Assembly (NCBI RefSeq): GCF_001750105.1
Contig: NZ_CP014143.1
Coordinates: 992,001-1,056,000 of the forward strand
DNA: 64,000 bases
Origin: Microbulbifer aggregans
GTDB taxonomy: Bacteria > Pseudomonadota > Gammaproteobacteria > Pseudomonadales > Cellvibrionaceae
Direction: 5' to 3'
Shown piece after piece: positions 51,175 to 61,388 of the stretch; position 1 is the stretch's first letter, and every line of letters begins with the position of its first letter. The notes beneath the pieces are model-generated. The model saw only the letters and a program-made list of their open reading frames with translations, had not been told where the DNA came from and did no database searches. Both the position numbers and the translations under genes were made by a program.

Positions 51175-53343
51175 ATGACCCGCTTTGTTCTGTCGCCGCT
51201 CGCCTTAGCTCTCGCGACTGTGGCCGCTGCTCCTGTGCTGGCCGAAGAACAACCCGCTCATCTGGAAACAGTGACCGTTATTGGTGATAACGCGGAAGCC
51301 GAACGCCTACCCGGCTCGGCGCATGTGGTAGATGCTGAGGATCTGGCAAAGTTTGAATTTGTCGATATCAACCGTATCGTGCGCTCCGTTCCGGGGGTCT
51401 ATCTCCGCGAAGAGGATGGTTATGGCCTCCGTCCGAATATCGGCATCCGTGGCTCCGGCAGCGGCCGTTCCAGCAAGATCTCCCTCATGGAGGATGGAGT
51501 CCTGGCGGCACCCGCACCATACGCGGCTCCCTCCGCTTATTATTTCCCCACCACCGGCCGCCTGAATGGCATCGAGATCCTGAAGGGCCCCTCAACCCTG
51601 CAGTACGGCCCGTTTACCGTGGGTGGTGCGGTGAACCTGCTGAGCACACCCATCCCCGATAGCAGCGCCGGAGTGGTCAAGCTCGAGGCGGGACAGAACG
51701 GTGAAAACCGACTGCACACCTATTACGGCAGCAGCACCGAGAATGCGGGCTGGCTGCTGGAAACACACCAGCAGGTTGCCGATGGCTTCCGCGATATCGA
51801 TCGCGCTGGCAGCGCGGATATCCAGAAAGAGGACTATCTGCTGAAAGGCCGACTGAAGTCGGATGCAACCGCAACTTACCAGCAGCAACTGGACGTCAAA
51901 CTGCAGTATTCCGAAGAACTGTCCGGTATGAGCTATGTGGGCCTAACCGACGCAGATTTCGATGCCGATCCGAATCGTCGCTACGGTCTCACCGCTCTGG
52001 ACGAAATGCAGAACCGTCACAGCACCGTGCAGTTGAATCACACCATTGCGCTCAGCGATAGCTTCGCACTGCACACGCAGGCCTACCAGAACGAGTTCAA
52101 GCGCGACTGGTTCAAGACTGATAATGTCGGTGGAATCCTGGATGCCGCCAATGAAGGGGACAGCTTTGCCCAGGCAGTACTGGACGGGGATGCCGATTAC
52201 GCCGGCATCGAACTCAAGCACAACAACCGAAAATACGAGTCCCGCGGTGTCCAGTTCAGCGCTGAATGGCAACTGGCTACCGGAGATATCTCCCACAACC
52301 TGAATATCGGCGTGCGTCGCCACTGGGATGAAGTGGATCGCTTTCAGCCGGTAGAGACTTTCGACCAGGTCGATGGACAGCTGTTGTTTGTAGAAAAAGA
52401 GTTGCCGACGGGCAGTAACAACCGCGTCGAAGAGGCCGATGCCACCGCCCTGTTTATCTACGATGAGATGGGCCTGACCGAAAAGCTGACCCTGACCGCA
52501 GCCCTTCGTTATGAAGATGTGGAAACCTCCCAGCAGCGTTACGACGACGTGGCCCGCAATGTAGACGGAAGCTACCGCAGCAATGCCGTTGACGAGTGGC
52601 TGCCGGGCGTTGGTCTGGTCTACGACCTGAACGCCGAGTGGTCGTTGCTGGCGGGTGTCCACCGCGGCTTTGCGCCTCCCGGGGCGGGTTCCGAAGACGG
52701 CGTGGGCGCGGAACTGTCCACCAACTACGAGTGGGGCGCTCGCTTCGACAACGGTGCGCTGACCGGGGATGTCATCGCCTTCTTCAGTGACTACGAAAAC
52801 ACCGTGCAGAACTGCACCATCGCTGTGAACTGCCCCAACGGCGCCGACAGTGGCACCTACAGTCTGGGCGAGGCGGAAATCCAGGGTATCGAAGCTTCCC
52901 TCGGCAGTGAGTGGGCACTCGCTAACGGTTGGGTCATGCCGCTGCGGGCCACCTATACCTACACTGATGCCGAGACCACCGGTGACGCCGATGGCGGCGA
53001 GGTGCTGGCAGGCGACAACCTGGCCTACGTGCCGGAGAACGTCTTCGCCGTTTCCACCGGTATCGACAGCGGTGCTGACTGGCGCTTGAATCTGACCGCG
53101 GCCTACCAGGATGAGATGTGCATCAACACCAGCTGCAACCGTCCGGGCAGCGATGCGATGAACCGCACCGAGTCCCTGTGGGTGGTTGACGCCGCTGCGC
53201 ACTACGACTTCAGCCAGGCACTGAGCGGTTACCTCAAGATCGACAACCTGCTGGACGAGCAGGCGATCATCAGTCGCGATCCGGACGGCGCCCGCGCGAA
53301 CAAGCCGCGCACCGCAATTGTGGGAATGCGCTACGCCTTCTGA
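51175..53343 (+). CDS. TonB-dependent outer-membrane receptor (FecA-like)
   Basis: A 722-residue receptor with a signal peptide (ALALATVAAAPVLA). The TonB box region ETVTVIGDN leads into the plug, with FVDINRIVRSVPGVYLRE, IGIRGSGSGRSSKISLMEDG and RLNGIEILKGPSTLQYGPFTVGG read in overlapping blocks. The beta-barrel ends in the classic aromatic residue (GMRYAF). It resembles FecA but lacks the N-terminal signalling domain, so no FecIR-type control is expected. Two extracellular-loop Cys pairs (CTIAVNC and CINTSC) may form disulfides. A Fur-like box lies upstream and GGAGG precedes the ATG, so iron chelate uptake is likely. Confidence 0.9.
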   Translation: MTRFVLSPLALALATVAAAPVLAEEQPAHLETVTVIGDNAEAERLPGSAHVVDAEDLAKFEFVDINRIVRSVPGVYLREEDGYGLRPNIGIRGSGSGRSSKISLMEDGVLAAPAPYAAPSAYYFPTTGRLNGIEILKGPSTLQYGPFTVGGAVNLLSTPIPDSSAGVVKLEAGQNGENRLHTYYGSSTENAGWLLETHQQVADGFRDIDRAGSADIQKEDYLLKGRLKSDATATYQQQLDVKLQYSEELSGMSYVGLTDADFDADPNRRYGLTALDEMQNRHSTVQLNHTIALSDSFALHTQAYQNEFKRDWFKTDNVGGILDAANEGDSFAQAVLDGDADYAGIELKHNNRKYESRGVQFSAEWQLATGDISHNLNIGVRRHWDEVDRFQPVETFDQVDGQLLFVEKELPTGSNNRVEEADATALFIYDEMGLTEKLTLTAALRYEDVETSQQRYDDVARNVDGSYRSNAVDEWLPGVGLVYDLNAEWSLLAGVHRGFAPPGAGSEDGVGAELSTNYEWGARFDNGALTGDVIAFFSDYENTVQNCTIAVNCPNGADSGTYSLGEAEIQGIEASLGSEWALANGWVMPLRATYTYTDAETTGDADGGEVLAGDNLAYVPENVFAVSTGIDSGADWRLNLTAAYQDEMCINTSCNRPGSDAMNRTESLWVVDAAAHYDFSQALSGYLKIDNLLDEQAIISRDPDGARANKPRTAIVGMRYAF

Positions 53344-53367
53344 TCCGTCGGGAGAAATCGGAAGCAA

Positions 53368-53400
53368 GAAAAAGCCGCGGTATGACCGCGGCTTTTTTAT
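53368..53400 (+). terminator. Terminator after the TonB receptor
   Basis: AAAAAGCCGCGG and CCGCGGCTTTTTT pair across a TATGA loop 25 bases after the stop; a run of T follows. It can also serve the convergent methyltransferase gene. Confidence 0.9.
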
Positions 53401-53421
53401 GTCTGATAGTAATCTTCGATG

Positions 53422-54597
53422 TCAGCGCAAGTGAACAAAATGTGCCTTCAGGTAACGGGTTTCAGGAATTGCCGGGTGCACCGGGTGATCGGCACCTTGA
53501 TAGCCGCTGGCGAGAACGCCAGCTTCCCGTCCCAGTTTCCGTGAGGCGCCGCGAATACATTCCATGAGTTCGTCGGCTGCCAGGTGCATGGAGCAGGAAG
53601 CACTCACTAACAGGCCGTCACGCGGCAACAGTCGCATGGCCAGTTCATTGATATGTCGATAGGCGGCGAGCCCCGCCTTATGATCCTTGCGCCGTTTGAT
53701 AAATGCCGGTGGATCCAGCACCACCACATCATAACGGTTACCGGCAGCCACCAGTTCCTTGAGGACATCCACGGCCTTCCCGCGTAGGGTCTCTAGCCTG
53801 TCCCCGGCATTGTTGTGGTCTCCGTTTGCCCGACACCAGTCCAGCGCCTGCTGGGAGGCATCGACGCAAGTGGCATGGGAAGCGCCACGGGCGAGTGCCT
53901 GAACGCCCCAGCCTCCGGCATAGGAGAAGAGATCGAGCACACGTTTGCCTGAGACCCAGCGATTCAGCAGTGCGCGATTTTCCCTGTGATCATAGAACCA
54001 GCCAGTTTTTTGGCCGGAATGTACGGGAGCCAGCAGGGATACTCCGTTTTCCTCGAAGGGAGCCAGTTCAGGAACATTTCCTTTTACCACTTCGTTAACG
54101 AGTGGCATGTCTTCCATCGAGCGTCCCTGATGGTCGTTGCGGAGCAGAATGCCACTGGGCTGAACGAGCGTATCGAGGATTTCGATGACATCGGAAAGCC
54201 AGTGTTCCATCCCCCAGTTGCTGACCTGCACTACCAGGACATCATTAAAGCGATCCACCACCAGACCAGGGAGCAGGTCCGAATCTCCATAGACGAGGCG
54301 ATAACTGGGATGTGGGAAATAGCGCTCGCGTATGACCAGGGCCTGCCGCAGGCGTTCCTCCAGGAGCGCACGGTCGAGAGGAGCCCCACGGGAGACTAAC
54401 CGGCCACAGATAAGCTGGCTGGGGTTTACGAACGCGGAACCCAGCGGTTTCCCCTGACTGTCGACGACGGCGCACTGGCTGCCGGCTTCGATGCCCTTGA
54501 GGGGCGAGCGCCTGGTATCCACCTCGTTGCTGTAGATCCACAAGTGTCCCCGTTTCAACCGACGCTCAGCACCGCGGTTCAGAATAAGTTCTGCCAA
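53422..54597 (-). CDS. rlmI: 23S rRNA methyltransferase, RlmI-like
   Basis: A 391-residue class I SAM methyltransferase (396 in E. coli RlmI, which makes m5C1962). The N-terminal PUA domain begins RGAERRLKRGHLWIYSNEVD; the catalytic domain has RVLDLFSYAGGWGVQALARG (motif I), VVLDPPAFIKRRKD (motif IV) and SASCSMHLAADE with the catalytic-type Cys. A TTG at 54597 with GGAG six bases before it is preferred; an upstream GTG would add 16 residues. RlmI fits best by domain order, though the exact rRNA target is inferred. Confidence 0.87.
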   Translation of the reverse strand: MAELILNRGAERRLKRGHLWIYSNEVDTRRSPLKGIEAGSQCAVVDSQGKPLGSAFVNPSQLICGRLVSRGAPLDRALLEERLRQALVIRERYFPHPSYRLVYGDSDLLPGLVVDRFNDVLVVQVSNWGMEHWLSDVIEILDTLVQPSGILLRNDHQGRSMEDMPLVNEVVKGNVPELAPFEENGVSLLAPVHSGQKTGWFYDHRENRALLNRWVSGKRVLDLFSYAGGWGVQALARGASHATCVDASQQALDWCRANGDHNNAGDRLETLRGKAVDVLKELVAAGNRYDVVVLDPPAFIKRRKDHKAGLAAYRHINELAMRLLPRDGLLVSASCSMHLAADELMECIRGASRKLGREAGVLASGYQGADHPVHPAIPETRYLKAHFVHLR

Positions 54598-54770
54598 AAT
54601 AGGCTCCAGTTCGCGAAAAATTGCCGCAATTCTCACCCTTGCCACACAGCAGTCAAGCTTCGTGGACTGGCATTAAACAATCTAGGCAAGGTTGGCAACG
54701 CTGGTTAGTATTGACCGCTATTTAGACACTTTGTCGAATGGTCCCTGCGGGGAGCCCAACGGGAGATACC

Positions 54771-56141
54771 ATGCGCGAATCTGATCAGGCGACGCCCCAC
54801 ACGGAGGAACAGGCAACGGAGCAACCCGGCAAGGTTGGTTTCGTCTCACTGGGTTGCCCCAAGGCAACGGTCGACTCCGAGCGCATCCTCACCCAGTTAC
54901 GCATGGAGGGGTATCAGGTGGTGCCCTCCTACGAGGAGGCCGACGTGGTGGTGGTCAACACCTGTGGCTTTATCGACAGTGCCAAGCAGGAATCCCTCGA
55001 TGCCATCGGCGAGGCGCTGCACGAGAACGGCAAGGTGATTGTCAGCGGTTGCATGGGGGTAGAGGAGGACGCTATCCGCCAGGCACACCCGAGCGTCCTG
55101 TCAGTGACCGGGCCGCAGCAGTATGAGCAGGTGGTCAACGCCGTTCACGAGGTGGTGCCACTACAGGCCCAGCATGACCCATTTGTCGACCTGGTACCGC
55201 CGCAAGGGATCAGGCTCACTCCCAGGCACTATGCCTACCTGAAAATTTCCGAGGGGTGTAATCACTCCTGCAGCTTCTGCATTATTCCCAGTATGCGCGG
55301 CAAGCTGGTGAGTCGGCCTGTGGGCGATGTCCTGGGCGAAGCCGAGCGGTTGGTGAACGCCGGGGTACAAGAGCTGCTGGTGATTTCTCAGGATACCAGC
55401 GCCTACGGTGTGGACCTGAAATACAAGCTGGATTTCTGGGATGGGCGCCCGGTAAAAACCCGCATGCTCGAACTGTGCGAGGCGCTGTCTTCCCTGGGCG
55501 TATGGGTGCGCCTCCATTACGTCTACCCCTACCCGAATGTGGACGATGTGATTCCACTGATGGCGGCGGGCAAGCTGCTGCCGTACCTGGATATTCCGTT
55601 CCAGCATGCGGCACCAAAAATTCTCAAGGCCATGAAGCGTCCGGCGTTTGAAGACAAGACTCTGGCACGCATCAAGAAGTGGCGGGAAATCTGTCCCCAC
55701 CTCACCATCCGCTCCACCTTCATCGTCGGGTTTCCGGGTGAGACGGAGGACGATTTCCAGTATCTGCTCAACTGGCTTACCGAAGCACAGCTGGATCGTG
55801 TCGGTTGCTTCAAATATTCACCCGTGGATGGTGCACCGGCGAACGATCTCGCTGACCCGGTCCCCGAAGAGGTCAAGCAGGACCGCTGGGAGCGTTTTAT
55901 GGCGCACCAGCAAAAAATCAGCGCCGCGAGGTTGCAGCGCAAAATGGGCCTTGAAATCGAAGTTCTGATCGATGAGGTCGATGAAGAGGGGGCAATCGGA
56001 CGCAGCTGGGCCGATGCTCCCGAGATCGACGGCATGGTGTTCCTGAACGGTGAGCAGTCCTTGCAGCCAGGTGACAGGGTGCGCGTGCGGGTGACCCATG
56101 CCGATGAGTACGATCTCTGGGCAGAGGTAGTGCCGGTCTAG
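54771..56141 (+). CDS. rimO: Ribosomal protein S12 methylthiotransferase RimO
   Basis: A 456-residue radical-SAM enzyme that adds a methylthio group to Asp88 of ribosomal protein S12. The N-terminal UPF0004 domain begins [18 protein letters not shown] and has NTCGF and VSGCMG, providing the auxiliary-cluster Cys. The radical-SAM motif is CNHSCSFC. The C-terminal TRAM domain follows from about residue 385. The ATG at 54771 is preferred to one 11 codons upstream because GGGAG precedes it. It is divergent from rlmI. Confidence 0.96.
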   Translation: MRESDQATPHTEEQATEQPGKVGFVSLGCPKATVDSERILTQLRMEGYQVVPSYEEADVVVVNTCGFIDSAKQESLDAIGEALHENGKVIVSGCMGVEEDAIRQAHPSVLSVTGPQQYEQVVNAVHEVVPLQAQHDPFVDLVPPQGIRLTPRHYAYLKISEGCNHSCSFCIIPSMRGKLVSRPVGDVLGEAERLVNAGVQELLVISQDTSAYGVDLKYKLDFWDGRPVKTRMLELCEALSSLGVWVRLHYVYPYPNVDDVIPLMAAGKLLPYLDIPFQHAAPKILKAMKRPAFEDKTLARIKKWREICPHLTIRSTFIVGFPGETEDDFQYLLNWLTEAQLDRVGCFKYSPVDGAPANDLADPVPEEVKQDRWERFMAHQQKISAARLQRKMGLEIEVLIDEVDEEGAIGRSWADAPEIDGMVFLNGEQSLQPGDRVRVRVTHADEYDLWAEVVPV

Positions 56142-56239
56142 CCCGTCAGGCGGGCTGCCTGGTGCAGCGGCAAGTTGCCGTTCACGTTGGCGGGAGACTA
56201 GAACTGGGCTTCTCGTTCCCAGCGTCCAGAGGTGGGCCC

Positions 56240-56590
56240 ATGTCCAGAGTATTCGCCCTAATGCTGGCTCTCTGTCTCTCCGCCAATCTGCCACTGGCCG
56301 CGAATGCGGCCGAGCCGGAAGACCCGGGTCTGCGCAGCGCCGGTGAGCTCGCCCTGCGCCTCACTGCCAATTACGTCGGCGTCCCCGAAGAGCAGCTGCG
56401 CCTGCAGTCGCTCCAGGCCGTGCAGTGGCAGGACAGCAGTCTCGGTTGCCCCAAGCCGGGCCGCCGTTATCTCCCCAGCGTCATCAACGGTTACAAGGCG
56501 GTCGTGTCCCATGGGGCGCGCGATTATGCGGTACACATGGCCGATGGGAGGGGAACGGTGTGTGAAGGGGTATTGCGGGAAGGGCCCTGA
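56240..56590 (+). CDS. Small exported protein with conserved SLGCP motif
   Basis: A 116-residue protein with a signal peptide (VFALMLALCLSANLPLAANA). The mature part has the pattern WQDSSLGCPKPGRRYLPSVI, then NGYKAVVSHGARDYAVHMADG and a C-terminal CEG, a conserved pattern I have seen in uncharacterised exported proteins of marine gammaproteobacteria; the two Cys probably form a disulfide. The ATG at 56240 follows AGAGGTGG and is preferred to one 26 codons upstream. Located between rimO and the convergent gmhB; function unknown. Confidence 0.75.
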   Translation: MSRVFALMLALCLSANLPLAANAAEPEDPGLRSAGELALRLTANYVGVPEEQLRLQSLQAVQWQDSSLGCPKPGRRYLPSVINGYKAVVSHGARDYAVHMADGRGTVCEGVLREGP

Positions 56591-56680
56591 GAGAACAGAA
56601 CCTACCGCTCGATCCGAATGGGTTGAGTCCTGAAAGGGCAAATCCATCGGGCTATTCGAACCGTTACGCGCGTTGCTTCC

Positions 56681-57238
56681 CTAGTGGTGCTGTTGCAAAA
56701 GGAAGCTGGAGAAATGGGCCAGATCGTCGAACACCGCCGTGACGGCGAGCGCAGGGTCCGGCGCACTGAGCAGGGACTCCAGGGTCTCGCTGCCGTGACC
56801 GGTCCGCACCAACACTGGCTTGCAGCCTTTGGCGACTGCCGCCTGCAGATCCCGCAGCCGGTCGCCGACGAAATAAGAGTCGTGCAGGCTGGTATCGAAT
56901 TCCGCTTCGATCGCATCGAGCAGTCCGGTTTCCGGTTTGCGACATCGACACCCATCATCAGGCCCGTGGGGGCAGTAGAAGATGGCTGCGATCTCCCCTC
57001 CGGCATCCTCCACCAGACCTCGCATCTTGGCGTGCATCGCCTCCAGGTCGTCCAGATCGAAGAGGCCATGGGCCAGGCCCGGTTGGTTGGTGGCGATCAC
57101 CAGTTGATAACCGGCCTGGCTCAGTGCCGCCATAGCCTCGATACTGCCCGGCAGGGGCTGCCACGCATCGGCAGAGGTCACGCCCTCTGCCGGTTCGCAG
57201 TTGATTACCCCATCCCGGTCCAGCACGATCACGGACAT
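56681..57238 (-). CDS. gmhB: D-glycero-beta-D-manno-heptose-1,7-bisphosphate 7-phosphatase
   Basis: A 185-residue HAD phosphatase of the heptose pathway for lipopolysaccharide. The catalytic motif is VIVLDRDGVIN with the nucleophile Asp, followed by IATNQPGLAHG. The zinc-binding loop CPHGPDDGCRCRKP is diagnostic of GmhB among HAD phosphatases, and YFVGDRLRDLQAA is motif IV. It lies six bases downstream of glyS, as in Pseudomonas. Confidence 0.95.
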   Translation of the reverse strand: MSVIVLDRDGVINCEPAEGVTSADAWQPLPGSIEAMAALSQAGYQLVIATNQPGLAHGLFDLDDLEAMHAKMRGLVEDAGGEIAAIFYCPHGPDDGCRCRKPETGLLDAIEAEFDTSLHDSYFVGDRLRDLQAAVAKGCKPVLVRTGHGSETLESLLSAPDPALAVTAVFDDLAHFSSFLLQQHH

Positions 57239-57244
57239 TAGCGC

Positions 57245-59326
57245 TTACTTCGCAGGTGCCAGCAGGGAGATGTCGGCAACTTCCAGGAACAGCGCGCGCA
57301 ACTGGGCCAGCAGCGCCAGACGGTTGTTCCGCAGAGCCTCGTCGTCGGTCATCACCATGACGTGGTCGAAGAAGCTGTCGACGGTTTCCCGCATACCGGC
57401 GAGGCCTGCCAGGCCTTCGGTATAGCGGCGCTCGGCATAAATCGGCGCTACCTGCGCCCGCGCATCCTCTACTGCGGCATAAAGAGCTTTCTCGGCATCT
57501 TCCTGCAGCAGGCTCTGGTCCACGTTGCTGGGTACCGGGCCCTCGAGCTTGGCGAGAATATTGGAAACCCGCTTGTTGGCGGCGGCCAATGCCTGAGCTT
57601 CCGCCAGCTGGCTGAACGCGTAAACTGCCTGCACGCGGTTGTCGATATCCAGCGGCTGCGACAGGTTGCGCGCCGCCACTGCCATAAATACCTCCGCCGG
57701 TACGCCCTGGTCCTCGTAGCGGGCGCGGAAGCGCTCCAGCACGTAGGTCAGGGTCTGGTCGACCACGGTGTTGTACTCGCCCAGTGCGGTGCGCGGGTAT
57801 TGGTCGCGGGCCAGTTCCAGCAGTGCGCGCAGGTCCAGGTCCAGGTCTTTCTCCACCAGCAGGCGAATGATGCCAAGGCTGGCGCGGCGCAGGGCAAAGG
57901 GGTCGCGGGAGCCACTGGGGGGCTGACCGATACCGAAGATTCCGACCAGGGTATCCAGGCGGTCGGCGAGGGCGATCACCGTGCCGATATCACTCTTCGG
58001 CAGCTCATCACCGGCGAACTTCGGCATGTACTGCTCGTACATGGCCTTGGCCACATTCAGCGGCTCACCATCGTTTTCCGCGTAGTAGTAGCCGGCGATA
58101 CCCTGCATATCGGCAAATTCGAACACCATTTCGGTGACCAGATCGGATTTGCACAGGGCCGCGGCGCGCTCCGCCTGGGACTCGTCCGCACCAATCATCT
58201 TGGCAATGGCCGGCGCGAGCCGCGCGAGGCGCTCGGTCTTGTCGTATACCGTGCCCAGCTTCTGCTGAAAAATCACCTGCTTGAGTTTTTCCCGGCGGGC
58301 TTCGAGACTGGTCTTCTTGTCGGTTTCGAAAAAGAAAGCGGCGTCGGAGAGACGCGGACGGATGACCCGCTCGTTGCCATGGATTACCTGAGCCGGATCC
58401 TGACTCTCGATGTTGGACACGGTAATAAAGAAGGGCAGTAGCTGGCCGTCTCCGTCCACGACGTGGAAGTACTTCTGGTGTTCTTTCATGGAAGAGATCA
58501 GTGCTTCCGCTGGTACCTCGAGGAAACGCTCCTCGAAGCGACCGGTCAGGGCCACCGGCCATTCCACCAGCGCGGTCACCTCGTCCAGCAGATCGTCGTC
58601 GATAACAGCCTCGCCATTGACGTTGTGGGCCTCGGCGGTGACCTGCTCGAGGATCATCTCGCGGCGTTCGGCAAAGTCGGCGACGACATAGCCCGGCTCG
58701 CGCAGCTGCTGCACGTAGTCCTGGGCAGAGTGAATCTCCAACTCGCGGTTGCAGTGGAAGCGGTGGCCGCGGGTGGTGTTGCCGGCCTTGAGGCCCAGGA
58801 CCTCACCGTCGACGACGCGGTTGCCGAACAGCATCAGCAGCCAGTGTACCGGGCGCACGAATTCCTCTCGGCGCGCACCCCAACGCATGCGTTTGGGAAT
58901 GGGCAGTTGTGCCAGCGCCTTGTCGACGATGCCCGGCAGCAGGGAGTCAGTGGCAGCACCTTTCTGTTCGCTGACAAAAGCCAGCCGCTCACCCTTGTCG
59001 GTTTCCTTGCGGGACAGTTGCTCCACGGTTACGCCATTACTGCGGGCAAAGCCCTGGGCGGCCTTGGAGGGGTTGCCGTCCTTGTCGAACGCGGCCTGCA
59101 CAGCGGGACCGAGTTTCTCTACCTGCTTGTCCTGCTGCTTTTCTGCCAGACCGGATACGGCGACGGCCAGACGGCGCGGGGCGGCATAGGCCTTGAGGTC
59201 ACCATATTCGAGCTCGGCGGCCTGCAGCCCCTGGGCGATGCCGTCGGCGAAGGCGTTCATCAAAGTGCGCAGTGCTGTCGGCGGCAGCTCCTCGGTGCCC
59301 AGTTCAACCAGAAAATCCTGCGCCAT
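57245..59326 (-). CDS. glyS: Glycyl-tRNA synthetase beta subunit
   Basis: The 693-residue beta subunit (689 in E. coli) of the alpha2beta2 bacterial glycyl-tRNA synthetase. It begins QDFLVELGTEELPPTALRTL and contains RVIRPRLSDAAFFFETDKK and the HD-like PSGSRDPFALRRASLGIIRL block before a C-terminal anticodon-binding domain. Its ATG overlaps the glyQ stop by one base (TAATG). Confidence 0.97.
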   Translation of the reverse strand: MAQDFLVELGTEELPPTALRTLMNAFADGIAQGLQAAELEYGDLKAYAAPRRLAVAVSGLAEKQQDKQVEKLGPAVQAAFDKDGNPSKAAQGFARSNGVTVEQLSRKETDKGERLAFVSEQKGAATDSLLPGIVDKALAQLPIPKRMRWGARREEFVRPVHWLLMLFGNRVVDGEVLGLKAGNTTRGHRFHCNRELEIHSAQDYVQQLREPGYVVADFAERREMILEQVTAEAHNVNGEAVIDDDLLDEVTALVEWPVALTGRFEERFLEVPAEALISSMKEHQKYFHVVDGDGQLLPFFITVSNIESQDPAQVIHGNERVIRPRLSDAAFFFETDKKTSLEARREKLKQVIFQQKLGTVYDKTERLARLAPAIAKMIGADESQAERAAALCKSDLVTEMVFEFADMQGIAGYYYAENDGEPLNVAKAMYEQYMPKFAGDELPKSDIGTVIALADRLDTLVGIFGIGQPPSGSRDPFALRRASLGIIRLLVEKDLDLDLRALLELARDQYPRTALGEYNTVVDQTLTYVLERFRARYEDQGVPAEVFMAVAARNLSQPLDIDNRVQAVYAFSQLAEAQALAAANKRVSNILAKLEGPVPSNVDQSLLQEDAEKALYAAVEDARAQVAPIYAERRYTEGLAGLAGMRETVDSFFDHVMVMTDDEALRNNRLALLAQLRALFLEVADISLLAPAK

Positions 59327-60294
59327 TACTGCTTCTCCTCTTGCTTGGCTTCTGCTTTCGCATGTTCGGCCAGGATATCGGCCTTGAGTTCCTCTGCTGC
59401 CAGCGGGAAACCGAGGGAGCGGCGCGCGTCGTAATAGGCCTGGGCCACGGCGCGGGCCAGGGTGCGCACACGCAAGATGTAGCGCTGGCGCTCGGTGACG
59501 GAAATCGCGTGACGGGCGTCCAGCAGGTTGAAGGCGTGGGAGGCTTTCATCACCTGCTCGTAGGCGGGCAGGGGGAGTCCCAGCTCGATCAGGCGCTGGC
59601 TCTCGCGCTCACAGTGATCGAAGGTGTTAAACAGGAACTCTACATCCGCGTGCTCGAAGTTGTAGTGGGACATTTCCACTTCGTTCTGGTGGAACACATC
59701 ACCATAGGTGACTGGGCTGCCATCCGGATTGCGGGTCCAGATCAGGTCGTAGATGGACTCGACACCCTGCAGGTACATGGCGATACGCTCGAGTCCGTAA
59801 GTAATTTCCCCGGTGACCGGGAAGCACTCCAGGCCGCCCACCTGCTGGAAGTAGGTGAACTGGGTGACCTCCATCCCGTTCAGCCATACTTCCCAACCGA
59901 GGCCCCAGGCGCCGAGAGTGGGGGATTCCCAGTTATCCTCGACAAAGCGGATATCGTGCACGGCCGGGTCGACCCCCATGGCGCGCAGGCTGTCCAGATA
60001 CAGCTCCTGGATGTTGTCCGGCGAGGGCTTCAGTACCACCTGGTATTGGTAGTAGTGCTGCAGGCGGTTGGGGTTTTCCCCGTAGCGGCCGTCGGTGGGG
60101 CGGCGGCAGGGCTGCACATAGGCCGCGTTCCAGGTCTCAGGGCCGATGGCGCGAAGGAAGGTGGCCGGGTGGAAGGTGCCGGCGCCCACTTCCATATCCA
60201 GAGGCTGTAGAATGACGCACCCCTGGCGCGCCCAGTAATCCTGCAGGGCAAAAATCAGGCCCTGGAAGGTGCTGAGGTCGTATTGCTTGGACAC
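59326..60294 (-). CDS. glyQ: Glycyl-tRNA synthetase alpha subunit
   Basis: The 322-residue catalytic alpha subunit, class II aminoacyl-tRNA synthetase. Motif blocks are [36 protein letters not shown] and [25 protein letters not shown] start at 60294 gives the family N-terminus ([16 protein letters not shown]) and has GGAGA just upstream; an in-frame start 18 codons earlier is rejected. First gene of glyQ-glyS-gmhB. Confidence 0.97.
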   Translation of the reverse strand: MSKQYDLSTFQGLIFALQDYWARQGCVILQPLDMEVGAGTFHPATFLRAIGPETWNAAYVQPCRRPTDGRYGENPNRLQHYYQYQVVLKPSPDNIQELYLDSLRAMGVDPAVHDIRFVEDNWESPTLGAWGLGWEVWLNGMEVTQFTYFQQVGGLECFPVTGEITYGLERIAMYLQGVESIYDLIWTRNPDGSPVTYGDVFHQNEVEMSHYNFEHADVEFLFNTFDHCERESQRLIELGLPLPAYEQVMKASHAFNLLDARHAISVTERQRYILRVRTLARAVAQAYYDARRSLGFPLAAEELKADILAEHAKAEAKQEEKQ

Positions 60295-60457
60295 CGCTAT
60301 CTCCGGCTGTGATGTGTTCGGTCCGCCGCGCCCCGCTGGGGCGGGCAAAGGGACGCAATTATAGCGGTAGCGGGTTACGCACTAAAGGCGCCTTCGGCGG
60401 GAATCGGCCGGGAATCCGTGCGCAGGTGTGCTGCCGCGCAAATTTGTATAGGAAGTT

Positions 60458-61351
60458 TTGGCATTGGACATCAAAGGGGCACTGGCTGCTGGTGCACTGA
60501 AACTGGTGGGGAAATTACCGCTGCGCTGGTCGCGCCGCCTGGGGAAGGTTGTCGGCTGGCTGGCGGTGCTGTTCCGCGGCGAGAGCCTGCGGGTGACCCG
60601 CATCAACCTGAGCCTCTGTTACCCGAGCATGGATCCCGGCGAGCGGGAGCGGTTGGCGCGCCAGAGTGTGGTGCACACCGCCGTGACCGGCTTCGAAGTG
60701 GCGACTCTGTGGCGCCAGCCCTGGAGCCGCAGCGAGGATCTGATCATGCGGGTCCGCAACCAGCAGCTACTGACCGACGGCGTTGACGAGGGCCAGGGCG
60801 TGCTGGTTTTGATGCCCCACACCGGCAACTGGGAAATCTTCGGTATGTACCTGGCCACCCTGGGCCCGTCCACGGCACTCTACGCGCCACCGAAGATTGC
60901 CGCACTGGATCCGATTATTCGCGCCGGGCGTGAGGCCACCGGCACCCAGATGGTGCCCACCAACGTGCACGGGGTTCGCGCCCTGCTCAAGTCGTTGAAG
61001 AATGGCGATATCGTCATGGTGCTGCCGGACCAGGAACCAGATACCTCCGGCGGCGACTTCGCGCCCTTCTTTGGCAAGCCGGCCCTGACCATGACCCTGG
61101 CCCACAATCTGCTCAAGCGCACCAAGGCCCGCTGTGTGTTCGGCTTTGGCAGGCGCGTTGAGGGCGGCTTCGAACTGGTGTTTCTGCCCGCCGAGCAGGC
61201 CATTTACAGCGACGAGCAGAAGGTTTCCCTGGCCGCCATGAATCGAGGCGTTGAGGCCTGTATCGCCGAGGCGCCGGAGCAGTACCAGTGGGAGTACAAG
61301 CGTTTCCGCCGGGGCCCCGAGGGCAAGACCCGACTCTACGCCAAGGGCTGA
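60458..61351 (+). CDS. Lipid A biosynthesis acyltransferase, LpxL/HtrB family
   Basis: A 297-residue inner-membrane-associated acyltransferase that adds a secondary fatty acid to the lipid A precursor. The catalytic HX4E motif is in MPHTGNWEIFGMY; VLPDQEPDTSGGDFAPFFGK and the late YQWEYKRFRRGPEG are family blocks. It starts at a TTG with AGGAAG upstream; the N-terminus has one hydrophobic segment. LpxL, LpxM and LpxP cannot be separated with confidence by eye. Divergent from glyQ, near gmhB, so two envelope lipopolysaccharide genes lie close together. Confidence 0.88.
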   Translation: MALDIKGALAAGALKLVGKLPLRWSRRLGKVVGWLAVLFRGESLRVTRINLSLCYPSMDPGERERLARQSVVHTAVTGFEVATLWRQPWSRSEDLIMRVRNQQLLTDGVDEGQGVLVLMPHTGNWEIFGMYLATLGPSTALYAPPKIAALDPIIRAGREATGTQMVPTNVHGVRALLKSLKNGDIVMVLPDQEPDTSGGDFAPFFGKPALTMTLAHNLLKRTKARCVFGFGRRVEGGFELVFLPAEQAIYSDEQKVSLAAMNRGVEACIAEAPEQYQWEYKRFRRGPEGKTRLYAKG

Positions 61352-61388
61352 AGCGTAGCGGGGCGCCACCTCCGGCAGGGACCGGGAA

